From the NCBI GenBank assembly GCA_001557505.1, contig LSAX01000004.1, positions 4,030,001 to 4,094,000 on the forward strand: 64,000 nucleotides of DNA, read 5' to 3'. Shown in pieces: positions 36,042 to 49,762 of this stretch (its first letter is position 1; every line of letters begins with the position of its first letter). The notes beneath the pieces were generated by a model. The model had not been told where the DNA came from. It saw nothing but the letters and a program-made list of their open reading frames with translations, and made no database searches. Both the position numbers and the translations under genes were made by a program. The stretch is from Reticulascus tulasneorum. Taxonomy: Eukaryota; Ascomycota; Sordariomycetes; Glomerellales; Reticulascaceae.

Positions 36042-37796
36042 GATGCAGGATTTGTTGCTTTGACAGCGAAGACTGTTTGCTGTTTCGGGTGTGGGAGCGA
36101 GTGAAGGTCAGAGAACAGAAAGAAGTGGTTCCGTGAATAAGTGCGAGGTGAGCTCGACGATGAAGAGGGGCGAGTACAGGTGGGTGTTGGAACTTGTGAA
36201 GGCGAGTGCTCTGCGTGTACCTGCTCCGCTCTTTTGGTAATTTGGCCGGAAGGTTCTACAAGTAAACAATGATGGAAGCGGAGCTGAAGTATGGGCTTAA
36301 GACGGGCGGGTGCTACCTGTTGTCTCTCGCCTTTCTGCTGGAATAACGACAGTAGAATGAGAAATTATTAGAGACGCCGAGGGACAACTGATCGACTCCT
36401 GCACGCATCTTTCAAAGAGCAATGGCAAAACTGAACAAACAGGTAAAGATAAAGATATCCCCTTGCCCCATCCAGATGCCGGCATGCCATGCCAACTAAC
36501 AAGTAACACAGAGACCATGGTTCCATCATAATGACTTCTGGAATATCTGCAAAATTTACACCTTCCATCATCTTTCTCATTGTCTTTCTCGTGGTTGAAG
36601 TATCCCTTCATGATCTTCGATTCTGCCACGCTTGCCACGCATCTTCTCAAATATTCCTTAAGTCCAGATCGTTCCTCAAGTGTCCCAAGTGCTATCCACA
36701 AACGATGCGGCTATACTACCATTGCTAATGACGGGGGATTCGGACGTGAAAGTACACTTAGTTCCAAATAGGGCGAGCACTGGCAGCGATGTGTGAAATG
36801 CATGAAAATGGCAATGAACCGAATCTCGCACTCAAAGAAACGTATTTTCCTGTGAAGGCCATAAGCACGCAAGGCCGGGGGTCTAACAAAACTTCTGCTA
36901 CCGGTGCCGGCCCGCCCTTTTTCACACGTCTGGGGGAAATAGCCCGATCCCGTTGTTGCTTGTGCTAGAAACAAGACTACAGATTCAGGTCAGACGGGCA
37001 GGTAGTCGTGGTTGGTGTTGCTGTGAATGCTTGTAATGGAACTCTAGCTTTTCAAAATTCTGGCATTGACGTCTTTGCAACATTACTAGACCGGGTTGTG
37101 GTGAGGTGAGGTTCAAAACGGGGCCGGAGACAAGCCGGGATGGCAGGCCGAGACCCGAAACCAGATGGGGCCGGTCCGTGCCCGCGCGTGCATTCCTGGA
37201 CGGAGGACGGATAATGAAGTGTGGGGTCCGGATGACTGCAGGAGGTCGAATGACTTATGACATGACGAGATGTAACAGTCTGCAGTGCATGATTGCTGCA
37301 CGGAACTTCTATCGACCTCAGTGGCATTGCATTTACGTTATTGGACCCAAAGCTGTGTTCATCAAAGAGGATGCTGGAGTACGCAAGATGATGGGCCCGC
37401 AGAGAGGATACTACCGAAGCCGCCGAATAAGCTATGATGATGCGAGGAAAGTTTCAACGTCGATTGTTTGTCACGAACTATGGTGTCATCACCGTCTTCA
37501 AGCAGAGCGTGTAAGAGCAAGGTAAGTAGCACTCGCGCACGATGGACATATCTTTGTGGTAGGAACGTCTGAAATGGAGAGGAAGGCCATCGGGTTATCA
37601 CATCACCTTGTATTGATTGTCAAGTATCTTATCTAGCGGAGTCACCGGGCATAGCCTTTTGTCTACAACACTAGCAAAGATAAGGGCGGCACATCTTGTT
37701 TGTTATCAACTAACCAGGTGGCTGTAGAACTCACTGATTTCATTCCATCCGCCTGAGCGAGACCCCGTATATTACACAACGCTACCTTCCTCCTTC
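36042..37796. other. Intergenic region, no gene seen
   Basis: This 1.75 kb stretch has open frames up to 139 codons on either strand but no recognisable domains, tRNA or repeat. It includes the promoter of the unknown gene ending at 34162 and the PARP 3' region. Confidence 0.55.
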
Positions 37797-40124
37797 TTAC
37801 ATTTTGACTCGAAGAAGGTACCGGAGTCGGATTTGAGAGATGTCGTAGCAGATGTATTCGTTGTACATGAGGTATGCAGCGGCGACGTTAGTTGCTCCAG
37901 GGGCAACGCTGACGTCAGGCTATGTATATGATCAGCGACTGAGACGAACCCGACAGACACAGGTGACAGATAAGAAGATCCAGATGTCAAGCGAGGGAAC
38001 TCATAATAAAGTATGAATTAGATAAACGGAGGAGACTTACCATCTTGGTTCCTTTAAGTGACGGGTGGACGCATCCAGCGTCCATCCATTTGCTGGGTCC
38101 TGTGTTGCCCATTCCCCATGTCGTTGCGGAGCCATTCTTCTTGGCATCCTCAGCGGCACTGTAGCTAGCATGAGTAAGCTGCAGCATCGGATCACCCAGC
38201 TCAGCTTCACAAAGCAGCAGGAGGGCGTGTCGATTAGAGATGGACGGAACGCAATAGTTGGCCGACTTGGTCGACATGTCAGCGAGGTAGACTCCCTTGC
38301 CGAACATGTACCCATTCACAGGAGCTTCCGGTGGTGCAATGCGCAGCCCCTGGCTGAGAATACCGCCAAAGTTCGTCGCCCTGGAGCCGTGCCACAGTAG
38401 CCTCCTGTCGGACTTCTTGGTAGGCAAGTCGCTCTTATCAAAGCGCTCAAACTCGCCTTGGCGCTCGATCCGGAAAATATCCTGCACTTGGTAGTTGATT
38501 CCATGGGTGCTGCCCTTGGAGCCGTTGAGATACTGCGTGAGAAGAGTAAACTCGGAGCTTTCTGAATCGAGGACGGACATTTCCTCCATGCCAAGCATTT
38601 GGAACTGTCTATCCAAGAAGTGGATCGTGTCTTCAGTCTTGCTATCCTTCTTCATGATGTCCGATGCGTCCTTCATGTCTGACAAGCTTTCAAGAAGCTC
38701 TATTTCTCTCTTGAGCATGTCGTTGTTTTGAATGATGGGCGGGCGGTTTCGTCCAAAGGCGTGTGGGATGAGTGTGTAGAACATGTTGGACAGTTGCTCT
38801 GTGGCCGGGCCAAGTGCCCGTCCGTATTTGCTCTGAGCCAAAGTGGGGTCATCTAGCAGAGCAGACAGGTCTTTGAGGGCCTGAAACCCTCGGGTGATGG
38901 TGGTCTTGCTCAGCTTTCCCAGGGGAAGCTTGTTCGCATCATAATTCAACGCTGTCATGGCCGCAGCAAAGTATTGCTGGTTGAAGATGAGCTCCATGAG
39001 CTCTGCGACGGGCTTCTCTAGTGTGCACTTGGGCGGCTCGTACACCTCGCCGGATTCTTCGGTCTTGGCTTTCACCTTCTCTGCTGCGTCATCCGCGCCG
39101 TCCTCGTCATCGGAGTCGGGGTTGTAGCTGCGCTCGATGAACGCATACTTGCTCGGCTTCGGATCAGATCCCCGGTCAGCCCATCTGAGGCCACTCTTGT
39201 CCTTGAACTTCTTGTCGAAGAGGTTCATAGCGTCATTGAGGCTGCCATTACCAAGAGTTGCCGTCTGGCCACGCTCGCCGACGCGACCCCATCTTGTCCA
39301 AGTCTTGTACAAGGATCCTTCTTGAAGAAGCTAAAAGCACTTAGCGGAGGCAAAAGCAATGGCTGAGATCAACCAACCTGAATGCGATAGAACTTGTTGT
39401 TATTGTGGGATGCATGGGTTTGGTTGAGTGAGGCATCATAGATGATCCCGCTGGGGTCAATGTAGACACGGTAATTTGCCCAGGGGCAACCCTCATCGAG
39501 CGGAATCATGACATCCTTGGATTTGGCAATCTGGCCATCCGCAACAACCTCTTTCTCCTTTTTAAGCTCGGGGGCAGCAGGGGCAGCAGCTTTTTTGCCG
39601 TTGGCAGCCTTCTGCTTCTTGGCATCTGGGGCTGGCGCAGAGTCATCGTCAGAGTCGGAGCTCGCCTTGACGATTGCTCTCTTCTTGGAGGCGACGCCGT
39701 TGGATCCATTGACTTTCGAGCCATTGGCCTGGGCGGGGCCGCTGGTCGCAGGAGGGCTAGCCTGGGATGCATTTGCCTGGGTCCCATTTGCTCGAGAGGC
39801 AAAGCCAAAGTCTGCCTCAGATGCCCGGGTCCCATTAGTCTCGCTCTCGAGGGCCCAGTCCTGGCTCACGATGTGGATGTCATTCTTCTTGGCAGCGGCG
39901 ACTTTGGTGTTTCCGCCGTCAAAGTCCTCCTGCGTCGTCACGAGATGCGTGACTTTCTTGGTGACGGATTTGACGACGGTTCCGCCGAGCGAGGTGATGT
40001 AGCTCTCCAAGGTGACGTGGGAGTGGCCAGCAAAGGTACCACTCAGCGCAATGATGCAGTCCTCCAACGGTGGAGCTGCAGGGGCTGCCGCCGCAGCTTT
40101 AGCGGCCCTCTTTCTGGGAGGCAT
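37797..40124 (-). CDS. Poly(ADP-ribose) polymerase (BRCT-WGR-PRD-catalytic)
   Basis: Three exons, 40124-39378, 39330-38041 and 37919-37797, encode 719 aa. Introns are 47 nt (GTTGGT) and 121 nt (GTAAGT). Domains in order: BRCT at about 20-105 (CIIALSGTF, SLGGTVV, THLVTT, QDWALES); a low-complexity Asn/Ala/Lys linker carrying a probable nuclear signal (KKRAIVK, DAKKQKAANGKK); WGR at about 225-330 (SLYKTWTRWGRVGE); a regulatory helical domain (about 345-490); and the catalytic ART fold. The triad is intact: His563 in LLWHGSRATNF, Tyr597 in GKGVYLADM and Glu700 in MYNEYICYDISQI. The N-terminal zinc fingers of animal PARP1 are absent, as in other filamentous fungi such as the Neurospora and Aspergillus single PARPs. 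Its role is nuclear ADP-ribosylation in DNA damage response and ageing. Confidence 0.95.
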
Positions 40125-41298
40125 TGGGTGTCGTGCGTGGACGAGTTGATCAAGTGGACCAGCCCTACCTGAGCCTGTGGGGGAAATTGAGCGGGAAAAT
40201 GTTTAGTGGAGTGATTTAGGAGACCTGGGCCCGGCGAGGTTTGTCAATAAATTTTGAATTGAGAGTGGGCAGCAGAGGCAATCAAATGAGTATGGGATAA
40301 TTTGGGGTTAATATTGATTTTTTTTTCTGTTGGTTGGGCTGAGCCAAGCTGACGGGACGACAGCCCCTGGCCTGGCCACTCCTTCCTCGCCTTCTGGGGG
40401 GTTGTCCTAGGCACCGACCGCGCTGGTGCCTGCCGCACGTCCCCACCGGCTGTCGTTTCGCGTCGCGGAAGGCACACGAGTTCACGTGGGCCCTCAGTTC
40501 AAACGGTCATCGAGCTTCAGGGATGTGACAATTGCTTCATTTCTGCCTTTGCCCAACCTCTCTAATTTCTGCTCAATGGCTGCAGCTGCCTAAAGCTGGA
40601 AAGCCAAGTGGTGCAAAAGTAAAGATGAATCTTTGTCTTGTCCCCACGACCCACCTCGTAGACTCAATGGCATCCGTCCGGCAGGTCTCTCCCTCCTTAA
40701 AAGTCCTGAGGTTAGCATCATGCCCAAGGATTTTCAAACGTAAGGTAGCTTTGGCTAGTATAATACAGACTTTATCTGTATCATCTCGGAGCGGGGAGAA
40801 GGCGAAGACGAAGACTTCTTGCGTGCTGTAAATCTTTTGGTGACTGGATTGGAGAATGAGACAGGGTGCGGACTCAATCACCCCCTGTACGATGGGGCTA
40901 ATCTCACCTAACTACCGATCGTCTAACTGCACTTATCTGCTATACTGTGCTAATTAACTAGGCAAGATCTAGCAGATTGTTGTCAGGAAAGCCATGCCTA
41001 CCAATTCTCTTCCAAATAAAGCCATTGGGCAAGATATAAATACAAGTATAGGTACAAGCAACGCCACTTGGGCGAGGAACCCTCAAAGAGAAGACCAGGT
41101 GGACAAGATGACCAGTTCGACTGTCGTGACATTGCTCGAGACAACAGAGGGGAAATTTCGGTCCAAGATCAACGGTGTATCAGAGTCAGAAAATGCAGCC
41201 CAAGCGAACATGGTCAACACCACCTCCAAGACCCCCATGGTGGGCCGGTAGCGCATTTCCCGACACCCAGACTATCACCGTAGCCATCCTCACTCGAC
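40125..41298. other. Intergenic region upstream of PARP
   Basis: It includes an eight-to-nine-base T run at about 40319-40327. No gene was recognised in 1.17 kb. Confidence 0.55.
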
Positions 41299-42893
41299 TC
41301 AAGCAAGTTCTGGGAGGCAGGGGACGTTAGGCATGTGCATGAATGTTGCGGGGAAGTAAAATGGGTTATCGTCGACTCACCATAGTCACTTTCCTCTTCG
41401 TCCTCATCGTCGTTTTCATCCTCGCTCAACTCCACAGGCCAATCCACCTCAATCTCGGACGCCAGATCCTGAAGGAAGTGCTTCCAATCAATGCCGGTGT
41501 ACTGCCTCTTCTGGATGATGCGCGGGCCATAGCCATGGTTATTGGGCCGGGATAGGGATTTGAAAGAAATCTTCCGACGCGGATGTTGGAACTGTTCTTG
41601 GTATAGCTCTCCGACCATGATATGTTCCAGGTCCAGGCCCGGCACCTGGCGCAGCTTGTCAAAGAATTTGGTCCAATAGCTGACTCGTGTCTCTGGGCTA
41701 ATTTGTACGGGAGGATCGAGGTTGTTCCAAGTCTGAAGCGTTACCGTATAGAATTCGAGCCATTTGAGCGTCGGTGCAAGCTTCTGGAGAATCGATATTA
41801 TGTGCTTGGGCTGCACCATCAAGAAGCCCAAGTCGAGTCGCGCCAGGGATGAAAAGGCGGCAGGACTCGGAGACGGGGGGATAGTGCTAGGAGAGGCAGA
41901 TGTGTCTGGCAGAGGAATTGCTGTAGCAGATACGTTTGCTGGAGAGCCAAGCCATACCAGAGTGCTCTCTGCGGCGTCCCGCTCCTGGACGAAGTTCAAT
42001 CGCAGATGAGTCAGGTTGGGAACATGAGCCAAAAAGTTGCGCAGAAAGTAATCGGGACAGGGGACTGTGCCTGAAACAGTCAAAAGGTCGACACCATCGC
42101 CGGGTTCAGCAATATATGCGACTGCAGAGGTATCAACCGTGACGGACAGTAAGAGTGACTTCAGATTTGCCAGAACAGGTAGTACATTGGGCTCAAAATA
42201 CTTGGGGATGTTGAAGGCCTTATCCCGTAAGCCGGCGGCGCGGCGGCGCAACACCTCGATTGAATCAGGGCGGGCATCTGCGTGGCCCAGAGCTGATAGC
42301 AGGAGGGCAAAGACCTGGCTGCAGAAATTGGAAGCCGCGTCGTCATCGTACACCTGCATCAGGTCGACACCTGTCTCCCTCCTCACAGTCGCGGCTCCGT
42401 AGCTGACCCACTTGGCCTCATCCCGCCGACGTTTGGGGTTTGCGTAGTCTCGGATGCCCACGACACTCAGATTCCTCAGATTTCGAAAGGCTTCAGCCAA
42501 CATGTCGCGGTCTTGCCCGGTGTTCAACAAGGTAAACTGGCCTACCATTCCGTTTCGAAAACAAACCTCGCGCAGACGACCAGAGTAGCTCATATCTGTA
42601 TAAGGGCGCGTCTGGTAGCGGTCCAAACCGATAATAACTTGGGTCAGGCAGTCGCTGAGACGCGACTTGCTGATATCGATCAGGGCTTGGAGACTTGCTT
42701 CGGTAAGCATGAACTGTCTTTTGCTGAAGAACTCTTGGGTAAAAGTGGTATATAGAGATCGTTCGATGGACCTGCAGGTAAGTCGGAAAGAGCCGAGATC
42801 AGGGGTTGTCAGATGCCAAGTCATTCGCAAGAGGACCTCGAGAGGGACCTTTTGAAAGGTGGACTGCGACTGAGAGTCGGTGGTTGAAGCCAT
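41299..42893 (-). CDS. F-box-like protein
   Basis: Two exons, 42893-41381 and 41309-41299, encode 507 aa. The first in-frame ATG is 42893; the frame upstream has only TTG. Residues about 10-55 read VPLEVLLRMTWHLTTPDLGSFRLTCRSIERSLY, the F-box pattern that binds Skp1 in SCF ubiquitin ligases. Downstream are leucine-rich stretches (LRNLSVVGI, LANLKSLLLSV, VPNLTHLRLNFV, FSSLARLDLGFL, LKWLEFYTV) suggesting irregular LRR-like repeats as a substrate platform. The C-terminus is very acidic (SEDENDDEDEEESDYE). I splice out a 71-nt intron (GTGAGT, CCTAAC branch, CTCCCAG), giving the end ELA; without splicing the frame would continue about 50 codons past the junction. Substrate unknown. Confidence 0.78.
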
Positions 42894-44247
42894 GATGGCC
42901 TCGATGAGAAGGTCAGGAAGGGGAAGCCCTGGTGGAGGGAAATGCAATCGGTCTGTGTGTTCGTGGGGGAATTAGGAAGTGCCAAACAAAAAATGTGCTT
43001 CGCCAATTTATAGTTATGGGTAGCAACTACTTGTAGTTGATGCGTGTGTTTGACGCGGTGTGTATGAGTTTGAATGTGAACAGGCGCGTGTTTGGCTGGG
43101 AGCGAGTGAATGGATGATTTCAGCCTGCTGCTGCTGCCTTGAGGTCAGCCCCGACCTCCTACTGCTTGCTTCGAATAAGGTAAGCAATGTAGGGACTTCA
43201 GGAAACACAGCATTGAACAGTCAAGGTAGTGTGGATGAATCTTCTCCTCACTTAGACATACAGAATAATGACTCAACTCGTTTGGGGCCTCAACGAACAA
43301 CTGGATGGGATGGTAGATCTAGAGAGTGTGAGTTCAAATATTATCTTGAAAGTTGAACCATGGATCGGTGCGGCATCCATTTGGCTGGCTCTCACGCGTT
43401 CTGCTCCCAGGCGGCTGGATTGACCCCTCCGTGCACCCTGTAGGTGCTTTCCATTAGGACACTGCGCCTGCCTCCCTTGTGGCTCCAGTGCTCTCAACAG
43501 AGGCCCCTAACTAGAGGTTCAAGTCGGCAATTAATCAGGCCCTGACACAGGTATGGTAGGCAATAAGTGAACCTAAAGCAAGGTCGGCGCCTCAGCTATA
43601 ATGATAACTTAATTAGCTGGAAGTTCACTAATAATCCTCAGCTCAGCTGGGATATGGGTCGCCAATCCCCAGCCGAGTCCCACTCATCTCGCCCTAGATG
43701 CCTAATTTTGTCCACGAAGAGCATTAGCAGCGCGGATTAAGCAAGGTCACAATATTTAAAAGCACAATCATAGAGAAGCCAGTGATCCTAACCACGAACA
43801 GGACGATTCATCCCGTTGCACATCCTATATTCGTATACCCCATGTACAAAAAGACACCACCGAAAAGAAAACCCAGTGAAAATTGGTATATCCTCCCATT
43901 CTCGTTCTTTGACACCGGTCCCAATCCTCTATCCCAGGCAAGGAAAACCAAAAACCCCATCCTCGGAAGCCAACCGAATATCATGACTAGTTCAGACAGC
44001 CGACCCTGTAGATGCCCAGTTTATATGCTATTAATAAGTCCTTTATCCTCTCAAACAGCGAATGTGTATGTTGCTCAGCAACGTGCCAATCTCATGATGC
44101 GAAGATGCAGAAATGACGGGGGTTTTAAAAATGAGTGAACACAAAACATTCATCGAGAATGACTATGAAAAAGAAGTCAAAAAGATCCAAAGAACATCGT
44201 ATCCTGTCGTAATATCGCGCCGCTTCTGGGCACTGGATGATGGGCAT
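42894..44247. other. Intergenic region, no gene seen
   Basis: This 1.35 kb stretch holds the F-box gene promoter and the 3' region of the large minus-strand gene. No gene, RNA or repeat was recognised. Confidence 0.55.
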
Positions 44248-47200
44248 CTAGCCGAGTCCAACAAATTCGTTCTGTCGCAAAAAGGACGTGGCAAGCTCAT
44301 CACCGCCCTGCTCCGCCGCCTGGAAGAAATGAACGGCGACGCACATGAGTGCTGGGTCGTTCCTGACATCGCCATCCTTCGAGCTCGCATCTTGGCCTGG
44401 ATGTTGTGCTCCAGCAGCCGCGCCAACCCCCGGGATGCTGCCTCCTACCCGACTTCTATCGCCAGGATAGAGCCTGCCAGCCTGTCCTGCCCGCGACGAC
44501 GCACCTCCATACTTTTCCATGACGGCCTGTTTGAAAACCTCTCGTGGCATGGAGAGCGGCAGGGTTGTACGCTCAACCAGCTCCGGATTGGAGAGGTAAA
44601 AGATAGCCAGCTCACGTTGCGCGGTGGGATCGCCTTCCTTGGCCGTGATCGTCCACATCCGGCCGGCATCGGCAAGGCTGTATTGCGTGGTTGGTGGAGC
44701 GGGAGAATCCGACTTCGGTGGCTCCGCATCATGGATCTGCGTGTCATTGGATTTCTTTCGGCTGTGAGTGTGGGCCCTTTGAATGTCATCCGCAGCCTCG
44801 ACCATGGTTCGGCAGACTTCTTGCTTCAAGCTCAAAGCAGCAAGCCCAGTATTCCAGAACGCTTTGCCTTTGTCTGTATCGAGTACGGACGGGTGGACGA
44901 ACGCAGCGATGAATTGCAGATCCCGGAAGATGGTTTTCGGTCGGATTGATGCGTCGCGGAATAGGGACTGCAACACGTTCGTCACAGCATCCGTGTTGGC
45001 TGGATTTACGGAAACCACTGATCGAGCATCCAAATTTCCTGCCCGAGATTGATACCCGCCGATGCCTGTAGGGGAAGTAGGTGATTGCAGCAGGGCATGC
45101 GAGCGCCTTTCTTTGATGTTGTCAATCGCATCTTCCAAGGGGTTGGCTCGTGCTGTCCCACTATGTTCTTCCATCGACGACGGGTTGAAAGCCGGGCGGT
45201 TCCACCTAGCTCTTTTAGAGCTACTTGACAGTAGCGATGCAATAATGAGCTGCTCCAGTTCATACAGAGCGTTCAGCTTGGCGTATGGGTTAGGATGAAC
45301 ACAGAACATACGAAGGAGACGCTGATACGCCTTCTTGAAGGGAAACCCCGGTACCTTCTCCTTGGATGCAGCCTTGCTTAAAGATGGCTTGTTTCGCGCA
45401 GAGACAGTGTCACTAGTGGCAGAACTATCGTTTCCTAGGCCGATGGAAGTCTCTGCGGTGTCTGAAGACCTGTCGGTAGCCGTTTCACCTGCGCCGCGCA
45501 GGTTGCCGAAGCTCTTCTTTTTCTCTATGACACGAGGTTTGGGGGCCTTTTCTTTCGCAATCGCAGCTCTTCGAGCCTGCCGGTCAAGGGACTCTCGTCG
45601 CTCTATACAGTATTGTCCGAAGGTCCCAAACCATCCATCCGTCTCAGAGCCTCGGGCAAACACCAGAGTACCCAGATCCGAGAGTAACAGACTTGTTAAG
45701 GTCTGCCGAAGATCGTTCAGAAAGCGGGTCTTCTCCTCGGACAGCCGCTGCTGGTAGATCGTCTCATTGGACGAGGCAGACGTGCCAGGTCGGCCAGTTG
45801 ACTGGCTTGAGTGGGAGGGCAGATGCTGATGGTGGGGGTATGCGAAGGACCCAGAGAGATTTGTCAGGCTGGTAGTTGGGGAATGGGCCCTGGAAGTTGC
45901 TGAGCTTGGTGACATGGCAGATTGGAAAGGGGACCAATAGGTGGAAGTGGAGTCAATGGTATGGACAGGCGACGAAACGCCAAAGTAGTCTTGTCCGTCC
46001 GTGACATCTGATAAAGCAGTACTCGCCCTAGAGAAGCGATAACTGCCCGAATCGAAAGATTGCTGGCTGGAGTTGTGGGCAGACATGGCCCTCAGTCCTC
46101 TCACGATTGAATCAGGCCGGCTCGTGGATGCGAATCGACGTTCTGCGTCGCTGGCAATGCTTGCCGAGTCATCTGCTCCCCAAAGATGATCCCGATCCCT
46201 TCCGCTCTTGCCCGTCTCAAGACTTCGCTTGTCTCGGAGGTACAATTCGCTGGACCAAAGAACCGGGCTGTCGAGGAGCGATTCACCAACCAATTTGGAG
46301 ATGCAAGTCTCAACCTCGCAGCAAAACCGGTGGATCCTCTCCTCCCCTCGGCAAAAGTTCTCAACGCCAGACTGCTGTAGCCAGCGGGACGTCTTATCGG
46401 CTTGGTCGTCGCTCAGCTTATTGGGGCCGCCTTGCTCCTCAGACGCGGCGACAAGATCCATGATCTGTTCCTCGGTACGGCGCAGGTAGCTTGCCGCAGG
46501 ACCCCTTGACATATGAGCACGATTTCTTTGGAACGAGCCCCATCGGCGGGGCATTCCCATGGTTTTCAAAGCAGCGCAGATGTTACGACTCTGTTCGTAC
46601 GGTCCCGAGTTCCGAACATCTGTGATGTACCACATCTTGTCACGCAGGGCACGCAACCGCTTCATCATCCCATCAATCAGACCTTCGTGTCGTTCTTGGC
46701 TTTGCTTAAGCCAGACCAGCCAGGCGTCATACTCCTCAATTGCGGAAGCCGACCGACGGATGGAATCGCGAGGTCCTCGCGAGAAGATATTCAACAGAAT
46801 GGCAAAGCCGTTGCGGCGAAGGGATGTTGAGCTGATCATGTTGAGTTGCTGCAACGTCTTCCAGTACAGATGCGCGGAGACGAAGTCGGATTGCGCTCGA
46901 GATTGCGAAGAAGCCGCGGTGAGCATCGCTACAAGCACGGGAGGGGGTTCGGTGTCGCGGTCTTGGCCCTTCTCCGACTCTTTCCGCAAGGTCGGCCTGC
47001 GATCGGTTGGACTTTCGGCCTGCGGATGGGCGGCATCCTCACCTTCGCGTTTGCGATAAGGATTTCGGCTAGGAGTGGACTTTTCTGCGGTGATGACCCT
47101 GTTCTTCGACCGATATTTCTTAAGCCCTGTAGCCCGATTGCTGAACTGCGTTGTATGTCCATCCGTCTCCACGCCTTGGGGAATCTCATAATCCTCGACC

Positions 47201-49762
47201 AACTTGAGAATCGAATCGCGAAGTTGATGGTAGTCCTTGTCTAGCTCGGGGCCATCCTCGACCCCATCTTCGTCAGTATCGCTTGTGGAGGAGTTTTCTT
47301 CTTCGTCTACATCGTCATCGGGATCGTATGTCATCTGGGTGGACAAATTATTGCCATCGGAAGAGATGAAAAGCACAGCCCAGCGTTCTGCGCAGGGATG
47401 GCAAGAGCCTTGAACAACATCCAGGCCGAGCACCTGACTCATCTCGCGCAGCGCAAAACGTAATCGGTATCCATCTTCTTCGTAGTTGGTCAACTTCAGA
47501 TGGGAAGCGGACTCTTGGGCCGAAGGCGAGTATCTCAAGGACGACCCGGTCCGTTGTTCCTCGATGATAGGGTCCCGGGATGTTGTAGCGTCGCTTAGAA
47601 CTGACGAGGCACTCGTGCTGAGAACGGAGGACGTGTCGAAATTGACCCGTGACGACGTCATGGTCATTGGTTGTGACAGGATTGACAGTCCTGAAATTGA
47701 AGCGGCACCGGATCTCAGGCTGCTAGAATGGCCTGACTGTGGTCTTCGTTCGGGGAATAGAGCATTAACAAGGGTAACCAAATCAGCAGGGCTGATAACC
47801 AGGTATGGATGGACTTCCACGGTCTCCCGGAGGGAGGTTATGGATCTTGCCGGGAGCAACTTGGCAGTAGCTCGCTGTGATTTGGATCCTCGGAACCGAT
47901 TCAGCATGCTCTCCACATGGCCTTTGACCTTTGGGGGTGTCGAAACAGCACCTTGGTTCCAGTTTCCAATCATGTCCACGACAAGCTGCTGTGCTTTCAT
48001 GGCAACTGTTTTGAGGATCTTTTGGCGTCCATATTCGGTGATGTGATATTCGGCCATCATTCCATAGCTTTCAGGATGGATCACAACGCCAAGGATGAAG
48101 ACGGAAAAGAGCCATTTGTAGACGAGCCAGTGCCTAGTGTCGTCGACAAGTCTGCTGTCCAGGTGTTTTAGAATGGCATTTCCGAGTTCCATCAGCCCCT
48201 CCGGCATGCCGGTTGCGTCTTCGTCGTCGACGATCTCAAATAGTTCGTTGACGGCTCTATCGTAGAACTCCTCGGCTGCGATGTTGTCCTTACTGGTCCA
48301 GTCCGACAAGTTGAATCTAGTTCCATGCTGGTCCTCGGCACGATCCAAAAGAAAGGCACCATCCTCAAGGATTTTCATCAAATACCATTCCATGTTGGAT
48401 TTCCCGGACCAGTCACGCATAGAAGTCCAGGCATTCAGCACAGAAATCAGGGTTTGCTCACTGCTAGATTTGCGCTCCGTAATTAGTTTGGCAAGGGTAG
48501 CGGCCCAAATCTCGGTACGTCGTTTGTCCTCTGCGCTGTCTGGTCCCGCGGAGTTTGCGAAACATGTATGGATCAATGCGGACAGAGGGTCGTGTCTTTG
48601 GAAAGAAAGCAAGCGCTCGATGGCGCTGGGGAGGTGCGCCGAGTTCCGTTTCGAAGCGCCCGTGGGCCCTCGCCCAGTAGCACGTCCATGATAGGGCAGA
48701 ACAGATTCTATGGGCTCCAGTCCCTGATGAAAACTGGTCAAGGCAGCCAGTTCCGCGCTGGATAGCGAGGAGATTCTGGCAGCCAAATAGTCCGGGTTCG
48801 TCCTGACTTGCGTCAAGAAGTTAAGGAACGTTTCCCTCGCCAGAGCAGGAATGTCATGGAGGAAGGGAGTGATGGAGCCGAGAGCTCGAGCACCCAGTCC
48901 AGAAGTCGGGGGACGATCCAGGCTTTCAGAAGACGCTACGGTGGGCAACTGCAGAAAGTCCATTTCAGGCTCCAATAAAGCATAGCGCCGGAGCTCATCG
49001 CAGCTCTTGCGCACATCCTGGATGGCGTTGTAGAGGGACGCGAAAGTCTTCTTGTCGTCGGCACGGAAGCAATCAACCAAGTTCCTTCGGGCAATCTCAC
49101 CACACCTAGTTAGACGAGCAGAGAGGGCAGTGGAAACCAAGTTTCGCTGTAGACGAATTCTGGTATTGGCGCGCTTGCGCTCTTGGTATTTGGAAAGCCT
49201 GACCAAGTGAGCAAGCTCCTCGAGGGTGGTGGCATCATTCTCCTGGGCCAAATGGGGGTTCGTGTAGAGAGAAGGGTCTGGCAACAAGGACTGTGGGAGG
49301 GCAGGAGAGGCCTTGTCCGCAGGGGCAGACGGCGGCGTGTCTGGGGAAGTGTGGGCGACACCTTTGCTCGGATGGGTTGGAGATGGTGCCTTGGCCTGGG
49401 CTATAAGAGGTCTTCGGGGTGCGAGCGAAGTGGAAGGCTGGTGAGGGTTCCCTCGCCGTGGTGCATCTTCGCTGCGTCGAAACGGCAGGGAGACGTTGAT
49501 CTCGGTGGTTCGGGTAGGACTCCTGGACCTGTAACGGCGGGATCTGTGGAATTCGGCATGCTTCTCGGACGGGGGAGTGGGAGATCTCGAAGGCAGGTCG
49601 GTGGCATTCGGAGACACGGCTGTCCAAGTCAGTATCAACAGGTGCTCGACCGGGGAAGTAAAATCAAGCTCTTCCAAGCTAAGCTACATATCAGACAGAT
49701 AACGTACGAGCTGAGGAATGGATGCGGACAGGCGAGGAGAGGGAACGTTGCATGGCAATCAT
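44248..49762 (-). CDS. Very large (about 1808 aa) fungal protein of unknown function
   Basis: Two exons, 49762-49708 and 49619-44248. The 5.4 kb second exon has no ATG near its start, so a short first exon is needed: ATG at 49762, donor GTACGT, a CTGAC branch word, acceptor TTGGACAG (88-nt intron). The result begins MIAMQRSLSSPVRIHSSAPVSP. Residues 1-130 are Ser/Pro/Arg-rich and disordered. Then come helical blocks (LEELAHLVRLSKYQERKRANTR, ARRNLVDCFRADDKKTF, SAIERLLSFQRHDPLSAL, WYLMKILEDGAFLLDRAEDQ), an acidic linker (DPDDDVDEEENSSTSDTDED) and a second helical half. The C-terminus (MWTITAKEGDPTAQRELAIFYLSN, MCVAVHFFQAAEQGGDELA) resembles Sel1/TPR-like repeats. No enzyme motif, signal peptide or membrane span was found. 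I do not recognise the family; a scaffold role is plausible only from architecture. Confidence 0.8.

Noticed and set aside
36297..36701. 134-codon minus-strand frame
   Set aside because: Only the first third looks protein-like; the rest is irregular and no splice sites rescue it.
44113..44949. 278-codon plus-strand frame
   Set aside because: Antisense shadow of the 3' end of the large minus-strand gene.
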